A stretch of DNA of 40,335 nucleotides from Polaromonas sp. (lineage in GTDB: Bacteria > Pseudomonadota > Gammaproteobacteria > Burkholderiales > Burkholderiaceae_C), in contig JANYGP010000020.1 in assembly GCA_025362315.1 (NCBI GenBank), positions 1 to 40,335 on the forward strand, given 5' to 3'. Shown one piece after another: positions 34,151-40,335 of the stretch. Position numbers and translations under genes: made by a program. Numbering within the stretch: position 1 is the first letter of the stretch; every line of letters starts with the position of its first letter. Under the pieces are notes generated by a model. The model was not told where the DNA came from, searched no databases, and saw nothing but the letters and a program-made list of their open reading frames with translations.

Positions 34151-34948
34151 CTAATCCAATGGCACACCGATGATGGCTTTCATGATCCACTTGTCGGTGG
34201 TGGCGCCTGACGCTTTGCCCAGCCCCACATTGAAGTCCCAGCGTTTGAATGAAAAATCCGTGGCCAAGTAGGTGGTTGACGTACGCCCCAGCAGGCCAGT
34301 CGGCTGGCGCAAGGCGCCTAAAAACGAGTAGTTCTCTAACCCCACGCGCCAGTCGCCTTGGGCTTCTGGCGTGAGGCGGTAACTGAGCTTGCTGTCAAGC
34401 TGGGCGGTGGCGCCTTGTATGGGCTGGCGGCGCAGGGCGCGGTCTAAATTGAGGTTGGCTGCAAGTGTCCATTGATTGGCGGTGTACATGCCGATGAATT
34501 TGCCTTCAATTGACGCACCGTCGGGGTAAAAGCGCCGCGAAAGCTGGCCCACTTCAACATTGACAGCGCCATACCACGGGGAGTCGGGTGATGGTGCGCG
34601 TGGCCGCCACTTGACGCGCACTTTGGCGCCGTCGGTCACCGGCCGACCCGACGAAATCTCCGGGCCCGCAGCAGTCAGCCAGTACAGCGCCGCCTCCCAA
34701 TTTTCATTGATGCCGTAACTCAGCTCAGGCGTGACCCGCAACGTTTTGCGCGAGGTTGACCCCGGCAGCGCTTGCAGCACATAGTTGGTGTGAAAGTCCA
34801 GACCAAATTTGCCAGGCTCGGCAAACTCGTCCATGTAGACCTGAATCTCTTCAGGCGCGGCAAGGCAAGCGCTGGACGCGCCCAGACCAAGGGCTAACAA
34901 GCAAACAGGCAAGCAGGCCGACAGGTGAAGTTTGAGCGGATGTGTCAT
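34151..34948 (-). CDS. Exported outer-membrane-type protein
   Basis: 265 aa. An N-terminal signal (CLPVCLLALGLGASSACLAA) is cut before APEEIQV. The rest alternates polar and aromatic strands: KFGLDFHTNYVLQAL, LRVTPELSYGINENWEAALYW, AKVRVKWRPRAP and WDFNVGLGKASGATTDKWIMKAIIGVPLD, the look of a small beta-barrel. Similar proteins are called putative outer membrane or MetA-pathway-like. No transport motif decides more. The gene stands alone on the minus strand between the kinase and the DUF4337 gene. Confidence 0.6.
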   Translation of the reverse strand: MTHPLKLHLSACLPVCLLALGLGASSACLAAPEEIQVYMDEFAEPGKFGLDFHTNYVLQALPGSTSRKTLRVTPELSYGINENWEAALYWLTAAGPEISSGRPVTDGAKVRVKWRPRAPSPDSPWYGAVNVEVGQLSRRFYPDGASIEGKFIGMYTANQWTLAANLNLDRALRRQPIQGATAQLDSKLSYRLTPEAQGDWRVGLENYSFLGALRQPTGLLGRTSTTYLATDFSFKRWDFNVGLGKASGATTDKWIMKAIIGVPLD

Positions 34949-35094
34949 GGATACGGTGTGAAGGTTGGGTTGGGTCGGACTGTGGGACGTGGTGTTGTCT
35001 GGATGGTCAACTCCGCAAAGTGCGCGGGATCAGGACTTGTGAAAGATCGACCCATTGGCTTGGGCACGACACTGTCAGCCTGTCAGACAGCCCG

Positions 35095-35697
35095 TCAGGA
35101 CAGCAGCTGAATAATGGCATTCGGATGAATTGCCAAACCGAGCAGACCAGCAGTTCCCATCACAAAGCCAAGAACCGTTGGCACCAGGGCAACCCAGTAC
35201 AGCGCCCATAGCTGCGTCAGGGCTGTGACTGCGAGCAGCGCGATGGAAATCGCCAGCAATGCGTCAGACAAATCAAACTGATCGTCACGAAAATTCAGGG
35301 CGTCGTAATTAACCTGGTCTTGCAGCGCCTGCTTGCGCAGCTCTTCTTTTTTCTCGGCTTGGCTGGCAACGGTCGCGCGGTATTTGGCAATGGCCGTGTC
35401 GTAAGCAGCGGCGTTGGCGGGGCTTTGCAGTGCGCGCGACAGCTCCAGCTGCGTCAGTGCAGCCTCTGCCACATCCTGGCGCACGTTACGCGCTTGGTAG
35501 AAAGCCCAGTGGTCCAGCTTGTCAGCCTGAGCCTGCTGCATCGCCTGAACAATGTTGTCGTCTTTGACCTTACAAATCCCCATGAAAGTAGCCAAAATCG
35601 CCACAGTGATGGCCACTGCAGCGTTCAGGCGTTTGCGACTGCCCTCGGTTTGTTCGGCCGCGGCCTTGGCTGATTCAAGAATTTCGCTGGGTTCCAT
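35095..35697 (-). CDS. DUF4337 family membrane protein
   Basis: 200 aa from the ATG at 35697 (MEPSEILE). The DUF4337 pattern is clear: hydrophobic helix AVAITVAILATFMGICKVKDDNIVQAMQQAQADKLDHWAFYQARNVRQDV, a coiled-coil middle rich in Ala, Gln and Lys, then two more helices at the C-terminus (ALLAISIALLAVTALTQLW and WVALVPTVLGFVMGTAGLL). The role of this family is not known. It is followed at 35722 by a stretch with a palindromic repeat and converges on nothing. Longer ORF to 35721 not used. Confidence 0.75.
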   Translation of the reverse strand: MEPSEILESAKAAAEQTEGSRKRLNAAVAITVAILATFMGICKVKDDNIVQAMQQAQADKLDHWAFYQARNVRQDVAEAALTQLELSRALQSPANAAAYDTAIAKYRATVASQAEKKEELRKQALQDQVNYDALNFRDDQFDLSDALLAISIALLAVTALTQLWALYWVALVPTVLGFVMGTAGLLGLAIHPNAIIQLLS

Positions 35698-35837
35698 TTT
35701 TTTCTTTAGGGTTGTGCACAATCGCGCATGCGCTGCGGGTCGGGTTTGCAGTGAAGCTATGAAAGTGTGAAAAGTGCAGTTGACTGGTTTTAGTCGATAA
35801 ACAAGCCGCTAGCCCATTAATTACTTCGGCTATTAGC

Positions 35838-35853
35838 TGCTATTTAAATAGCA
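35838..35853. repeat. Perfect palindrome at the czcA stop
   Basis: TGCTATTTAAATAGCA, 16-base perfect palindrome. On the minus strand it supplies the last codon (Ile) and the TAA stop of the RND pump (35844-35846). A copy of the GCTATT..AATAGC family. Confidence 0.7.
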
Positions 35854-38800
35854 ACTGTCTGCTTAGCTTCAGCTGTCACTTTTTTGTCTTTTTTCTCCGT
35901 GCCAAACCACGACACATACAGTGCAGGCAGCACCACCAGTGTCAGCAGCGTGGCGGTGATTAGCCCGCCGATGATGACGATGGCCAGTGGGCGCTGGGTT
36001 TCTGAGCCGATGTCGCGGGACAGTGCCATCGGCAGCAGGCCCAGCATGGCCAGCAACGCCGTCATGAGCACCGTGCGCAGCCGCTGAACCGAGCCCAGCT
36101 TGACGGCATCGACTACGCTGTGGCCTTCACTTTGCAACTGCTGATAGCCCGACAGCATCACCACGCCATTGAGCACGGCCTGCCCTGACAGCGCAATGAA
36201 GCCGATGGCCGCCGACACTGACAGCGGAATGGAAAAAATCCACAGGGCGACAAAGCCGCCGATCAGCGCCAGCGGCACATTGATCAAAATCAGCGATGCA
36301 GTTTTGAAGGACTTGAAGGCATCAAACAGCAATACAAATATCAAGAGCAGCGAGATCGGCACCACGACCGACAGACGCTGCATCGCACGCTCCTGGTTTT
36401 CAAATTCGCCTGACCAGCCAATGGTGTAGCCGGGCGGCAGTTTGACGTTTTCCGCCACCCGGGCCTGCATGTCCCTGACCACCGAGCCCATGTCGCGCCC
36501 TTTGATAAAGATACCAATGGCCATGGTGCGCCTGCCTGCCTCCCGGGCGATGTTCATGGCGCCATTGGTCTCGCGAATCGTCGCCACGCTGCCCAACTGG
36601 GCATAGCCGCCATCGGGTGTGGGGATCAATGTTTGCGGCAAACTGCCAATGGCCCGTTTGCTTTCAGGCAGGCGCACGGCAACCGCAAACTTGCGCTCAC
36701 CTTCCCATAATTGAGTTGCGGCTTTGCCACCCAATGCGGCTTCGACCACGTCCTGAATGTCCTGCACATTCAGCCCCAAGCGGGCGGCGCGGTCGCGGTC
36801 AATGTCAATCACCAGTTGCGGCAAGTCGCCCAGCCGGTCGATCTCACCACGCTGCACGCCTTGCACCTGTTTGATTTCGCGCTGAACAGCCTCTGCAACA
36901 CGTCGGAGTTCGCCGAGATCTTCACCCGCGACCTTGACAACAATCTGTCCTTTGATTTGCGAAATTGACTCGAGCACGTTGTCGCGAATCGGCTGCGAGA
37001 AGGCTGGGTCAATGCCCGGAATCGCGCGCAGCTTGGCGTCCATTTCTTCAATCAGCTGATCACGCGTCAAGCCCTTGCGCCATTCTTCTTTGGGTTTGAC
37101 GTCAACAAAAATCTCCGCCATGCTCAGCGTCTTTGGGTCAGTGCCATCTTCGGGTTGACCCGCTTTTGACACCGCAGTGCGCACCTCGGGCACGCTGTTC
37201 AGCGCATTGCGCGCCATCAGCAAAATTTTGGCAGCTTCTTGGCTCGACACACTGGACGGCATGTCAAAGTTGGCCCAGAACGTGCCTTCATTGAGCTCAG
37301 GTAAAAATTCGGACCCCAGGCGGCTGGCCACGCCCAGGCTGAGCGCAAACACCGTCAGGGCAATGATCACCACCGTGCGGCGACTGTTGATGGCCCAGTT
37401 CAGTACTGGCTCGTAAATGCGCTTGCTGGTTTTGACCACGCGGTTGTCACCGTGCGGCAGTTTTTTGCGCAGTATCCAGTAGGCCAGCAGCGGCACCAGC
37501 GTGAGCGAAAAAATCAGTGCGCCAATCAGGGCTGCCGTGACGCTGAGCGCCATCGGCTGAAAGATCCGGCCTTCATGGCGCTGCAGCGCAAAAATCGGGA
37601 TGTGCGCTGCAATGATGATCAACATCGAAAACAGGGTTGGCCGGCCTACTTCGCTGGCCGCTTCAATGATCACATCGCGCCGCTCGCTGAGGCTCATGTC
37701 CTCTTTTTTCTCGGCCAGCCGATGCAAAATATTTTCAATCACGATCACTGCACCATCGACGATGATGCCAAAGTCCAGCGCGCCCAGGCTCAGCAAATTG
37801 GCCGGCACGCCCATGATCTTCAGGCCCAAAAATGTGGACAGCAGCGCCAGCGGAATGATGACCACCACGGCCAGGCTGGCCCGGATGTTGGATAAAAACA
37901 GGTACAGGACGAGGGCCACCAGCAACGCGCCTTCCACCAGATTGCCGAACACTGTTTTCAGAGTTTTGCCCATCAGCCAGGTGCGGTCGTAATACGGCAC
38001 GATTTGCACGCCTTGCGGCAACCCTTTTGCATTGAGGGCGGCAATTTTTTCTTTCACGCCTTTGAGCACGACGCTGGGGTTTTCGCCCTTACGCATGATG
38101 ACGATGCCGGTCACTATGTCATCGTCCTTGTCTTGCCCCACAATGCCCAGACGCGGCACAGCGCCAATGTTGACAGCGGCAATGTCGCGGATCAGGATGG
38201 GCGTGCCGCTGCGCGCTGACACCACAATGCGGCCAATGTCGTCGGCAGAATTAAGCAGCCCAATGCCTCGGATAGCAAACTGCTGCGGGCCCTGTGCCAC
38301 GTAGCTGCCGCCCGCATTCGAGTTGCCGCGCCCCAGCGCATCGAGCAGGTTTTGAAAGGTGAGCTTGTAGGCGCGCAGTTTGTCCAGGTCGGGCTGCACT
38401 TCATACTGCTTGATAAAACCGCCCATCGCCACGACGTCGGCAACACCAGGCACTTGCCGCAATGCACGTTCAATCACCCAATCTTCCAGCGTGCGCAGCT
38501 CGGTCACGGTTTGTCCGGCTCCCTTGACGCGATATCGCATCACTTCGCCCACTGGTGTGGCATTCGGCGCGACGTTGATCTGTGCGCCAGCGGGTACATC
38601 CAGGTTGTTCAGCCGCTCGTTGATTTGCTGGCGTGCGATGTTCACGTTGGCCGCATCGTCGTACGTGACCACGGTGTACGACAGGCCAAACTGGGTGTGC
38701 GAAAACACGCGAATTGAATTGGGCAGGCCCGACAGCGCCGTTTCAATCGGCAGCGTGACCTGCTTTTCAACTTCTTCAGCCGCGCGTCCTGGGTACAGCG

Positions 38801-38948
38801 CAATGACTGTGACCTGGGTGTCGGTGACGTCCGGAAAAGCTTCGACCGACAGGTTCTTGAACGCAAACACGCCCGCCATGACAAACAGCAATGTGCCCAG
38901 AACAATGATCAGCGGCTGGTGCAGCGCGTAGGCAATCAGCTTTTTCAT
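35844..38948 (-). CDS. czcA: CzcA-type heavy-metal RND efflux pump
   Basis: 1034 aa, usual length for the HME-RND family. Twelve membrane helices in two halves, each followed by a large periplasmic loop. Helix 4 has DFGIIVDGAVIVIEN, the motif of the Zn/Co/Cd/Ni (HME1/2-like) pumps and not that of Cu/Ag CusA (which has a different charge pattern there). Loop pieces include PGRAAEEVEKQVTLPIE near residue 53. It takes protons to push divalent metals from cytoplasm or periplasm through the adaptor and the outer-membrane channel. ATG at 38948 overlaps the czcB stop. Its last residues TVAI and stop come from a repeat. Confidence 0.9.
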   Translation of the reverse strand: MKKLIAYALHQPLIIVLGTLLFVMAGVFAFKNLSVEAFPDVTDTQVTVIALYPGRAAEEVEKQVTLPIETALSGLPNSIRVFSHTQFGLSYTVVTYDDAANVNIARQQINERLNNLDVPAGAQINVAPNATPVGEVMRYRVKGAGQTVTELRTLEDWVIERALRQVPGVADVVAMGGFIKQYEVQPDLDKLRAYKLTFQNLLDALGRGNSNAGGSYVAQGPQQFAIRGIGLLNSADDIGRIVVSARSGTPILIRDIAAVNIGAVPRLGIVGQDKDDDIVTGIVIMRKGENPSVVLKGVKEKIAALNAKGLPQGVQIVPYYDRTWLMGKTLKTVFGNLVEGALLVALVLYLFLSNIRASLAVVVIIPLALLSTFLGLKIMGVPANLLSLGALDFGIIVDGAVIVIENILHRLAEKKEDMSLSERRDVIIEAASEVGRPTLFSMLIIIAAHIPIFALQRHEGRIFQPMALSVTAALIGALIFSLTLVPLLAYWILRKKLPHGDNRVVKTSKRIYEPVLNWAINSRRTVVIIALTVFALSLGVASRLGSEFLPELNEGTFWANFDMPSSVSSQEAAKILLMARNALNSVPEVRTAVSKAGQPEDGTDPKTLSMAEIFVDVKPKEEWRKGLTRDQLIEEMDAKLRAIPGIDPAFSQPIRDNVLESISQIKGQIVVKVAGEDLGELRRVAEAVQREIKQVQGVQRGEIDRLGDLPQLVIDIDRDRAARLGLNVQDIQDVVEAALGGKAATQLWEGERKFAVAVRLPESKRAIGSLPQTLIPTPDGGYAQLGSVATIRETNGAMNIAREAGRRTMAIGIFIKGRDMGSVVRDMQARVAENVKLPPGYTIGWSGEFENQERAMQRLSVVVPISLLLIFVLLFDAFKSFKTASLILINVPLALIGGFVALWIFSIPLSVSAAIGFIALSGQAVLNGVVMLSGYQQLQSEGHSVVDAVKLGSVQRLRTVLMTALLAMLGLLPMALSRDIGSETQRPLAIVIIGGLITATLLTLVVLPALYVSWFGTEKKDKKVTAEAKQTVAI

Positions 38949-40222
38949 GGCTTGGCCTGGGCGGGCTTCATGTCAGATTTGATATCTGCTATTGTTTTAG
39001 TAGCTGCTTGCGCTTGATTTGATTGGGCTAAAGTCGCTTTTAATGCTTGTTCTTCGATATTTTCAGATGTTTTGCCTATGGGATTGGCGTCGCTTTGCGC
39101 AATGCGGAACTCGCGTAACAGCAACAGCATGTTGTCACTGACCACCTGCTCGCCTACCTCCAGCCCGCGCGACACCACCGTGTCTTTGGGGCCTTGGTAG
39201 CTCAGACCCACCTCGCGCGACTCAAAGACTCCCGGCTGGGTTTGTACCATCACCGTGTGTTTTACTCCCAGCAGAGATACCGCCTGCGACGGAATCAGCA
39301 CGCCCGCACCAAGTCGGCGTTCAATGCGAGCTGTCGCCAGCATTTCCGCTTTGAGCAAGCGGTCCGGATTGGCCACCACACCGCGTACCTTGATGGTGCG
39401 GGTGGCGGGATCAATGTAGTCGGCAGCTGCAGTCACGCGACCATCAAACTTTTGCCCGCCCAGGCTGGGGATGACCAGCTCAAACGTCGAGCCGATCTTG
39501 AGTGTGCCAATCTCGCTTTCACGCGCATCAATTTGCACCCACAACGATGTCGGATCCGTCACCACAAACAGCGCTGGCACGCCTGGCCCTGACTGGTCGG
39601 GCCGCACCTCTTGGCCGGGGTTTAAATTACGCTCGACCACGATGCCGTTGATGGTGGCCAACAAGCCGAGTTGCTGATTCACACCACCTCCACTGCCGCC
39701 GTAGAGTTTGGTTCTAGCCTGTGTGCGCTGGATTTCAGCCTGTGTGCGAGCCGCATCAAACTCGGCCTGGTCCAGGTCCTTGCGGGCAATGATGCCGGCG
39801 TCAAACAGCTCGCGCTGGCGCTGCAGTGACTTTTGGCTGTATCTTGCTTCAGCCCCCGCTTTGGCTGTGTCGGCCTGCGCGATGCCAAAGTCTGGCGACG
39901 CAAGCTGGGCCAGCATTGAGCCGCTTTTGACGGCTTGGCCCACATCGGCCTTGATGGCCATCACGCGGCCGGCGAAGGCCGGATAAATGCGCTGGGTGCG
40001 CTCCTCGTTCCACACCAATTTGGCGGGCAGTTCAACCGTCACCGCCTTGCCGGGTGCGGCGGTTGCCATGCCCAGCAGTGCCAGTTGCGGATGGCCAGGC
40101 GCAAAGCGCAGCTGGTTGCCTTGCAGGATGGGGGCGGGTGCCTCGGGTGCAGGCGTGGGGGCTTCGGTGCAGGCGGCGAGCAGGGCCAGGCTTAAGGTGA
40201 TGAGCAGAGCAATATGTTTCAC
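38945..40222 (-). CDS. czcB: RND efflux periplasmic adaptor subunit (CzcB type)
   Basis: 425 aa. Lipoprotein signal ending LLAAC (C18), then a Pro/Ala-rich linker. The barrel-sandwich, alpha-hairpin (RYSQKSLQRQRELFDAGIIARKDLDQAEFDAARTQAEIQRTQ) and beta-barrel parts follow: VWNEERTQRIYPAFAGRVMAIKADVGQAVKSGSMLA, LGLLATINGIVVERNLNPGQEV. The adaptor links the pump CzcA to the outer-membrane factor. The C-terminal about 30 residues include QAATKTIADIK from a palindromic repeat (38988-39013). The start ATG at 40222 is 31 bases after the partial czcC. Confidence 0.88.
   Translation of the reverse strand: MKHIALLITLSLALLAACTEAPTPAPEAPAPILQGNQLRFAPGHPQLALLGMATAAPGKAVTVELPAKLVWNEERTQRIYPAFAGRVMAIKADVGQAVKSGSMLAQLASPDFGIAQADTAKAGAEARYSQKSLQRQRELFDAGIIARKDLDQAEFDAARTQAEIQRTQARTKLYGGSGGGVNQQLGLLATINGIVVERNLNPGQEVRPDQSGPGVPALFVVTDPTSLWVQIDARESEIGTLKIGSTFELVIPSLGGQKFDGRVTAAADYIDPATRTIKVRGVVANPDRLLKAEMLATARIERRLGAGVLIPSQAVSLLGVKHTVMVQTQPGVFESREVGLSYQGPKDTVVSRGLEVGEQVVSDNMLLLLREFRIAQSDANPIGKTSENIEEQALKATLAQSNQAQAATKTIADIKSDMKPAQAKP
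38988..39013. repeat. Palindromic repeat inside the czcB C-terminus
   Basis: GCTATTGTTTTAGTAGCTGCTTGCGC on the plus strand (given in parts GCTATTGTTTTAG and TAGCTGCTTGCGC) matches the family seen at 17652, 29871 and 35838. It is translated on the minus strand as AQAATKTIA within CzcB. Confidence 0.65.
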
Positions 40223-40253
40223 GGTGTACTTTTTGAAATAGGACTAAAAATTT

Positions 40254-40335
40254 TCAGAGCTGACGAAGCAACCACGCCTGCGCGGCTTTGGCCTGCTCGG
40301 TGCGGGCGCTGAGCGCTTCCAGCAAGATGGTGCGC
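40254..40335 (-). CDS. czcC: TolC-family outer-membrane factor, C-terminal end (CzcC type)
   Basis: Only the last 26 codons and the TGA stop are in the window. They read TILLEALSARTEQAKAAQAWLLRQL, an alpha-helix with the Ala/Glu/Gln pattern at the C-terminus of TolC-like channels. Its place just upstream of czcB, same strand, 31 bases away, fits the czcCBA order. Without the rest the family assignment relies on the neighbours. Confidence 0.6.
   Translation of the reverse strand, partial: RTILLEALSARTEQAKAAQAWLLRQL

Overview
The window looks like a chromosomal segment of a betaproteobacterium, most likely a Comamonadaceae member of the Polaromonas/Rhodoferax type. The evidence is the gene content (phnZ, the order thiC-thiO-thiS-thiG-thiE behind a TPP riboswitch, divergent yraN/rsmI, a czcCBA efflux operon) and many copies of short palindromic repeats of the GCTATT..AATAGCTGCTTGCGC kind that I associate with that family. 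The assignment comes from gene families and repeat style, not from a database search.

Region by region. 1-813: end of a phosphonate operon (phnE permease C-terminus, then phnZ with a complete PhnZ active site). 821-984: a fold-back MITE-like element that abuts the 5'-truncated, frameshifted and stop-interrupted remains of an MmeI-like restriction-methylation gene (to 3829). 3833-4548: a DUF2442-HTH gene with a broken DUF4160 partner. 4592-8632: yraN, divergent rsmI, a Bcr/CflA drug exporter, an orphan antitoxin, pgpA and cinA. 8651-12537 (minus): a lipoprotein metallo-hydrolase, two uncharacterised membrane proteins and a frameshifted NAD-dependent epimerase. 12655-15708 (plus): a LysR regulator, a decayed NTF2-like gene, a haloacetate dehalogenase and a Phd/VapC toxin-antitoxin pair. 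15793-17459: an MliC-like lipoprotein and mltA (minus), with a 49-aa membrane ORF starting on the same CATG in the other direction. 17661-20852 (minus): a DNA-repair-linked radical SAM pair behind a perfect LexA-type box, and an EEP-family nuclease. 20921-23778 (minus): otnK-otnC-otnI for 4-carbon acid sugar catabolism. 24016-29884 (plus): a small secreted protein and the thiamin operon. 29958-35697: a Gly-rich membrane protein, a hybrid PAS histidine kinase, a possible haemagglutinin fragment, an outer-membrane-type protein and a DUF4337 protein. 35844-40335 (minus): a CzcCBA-type heavy-metal RND efflux operon.

Two themes stand out. First, short repeats sit at gene ends or inside genes: they supply the stop codons or C-terminal tails of thiE, thiO, rsmI, czcA, czcB and the TIGR03915-like gene, and the start region of cinA. 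Second, the best candidate for an uncharacterised system is the LexA-box-controlled radical SAM / TIGR03915-like pair, whose biochemistry I do not know to be described. Five genes carry visible lesions (MmeI-like, DUF4160, epimerase, NTF2-like, haemagglutinin-like); the two single-base homopolymer-type shifts could be sequencing errors.
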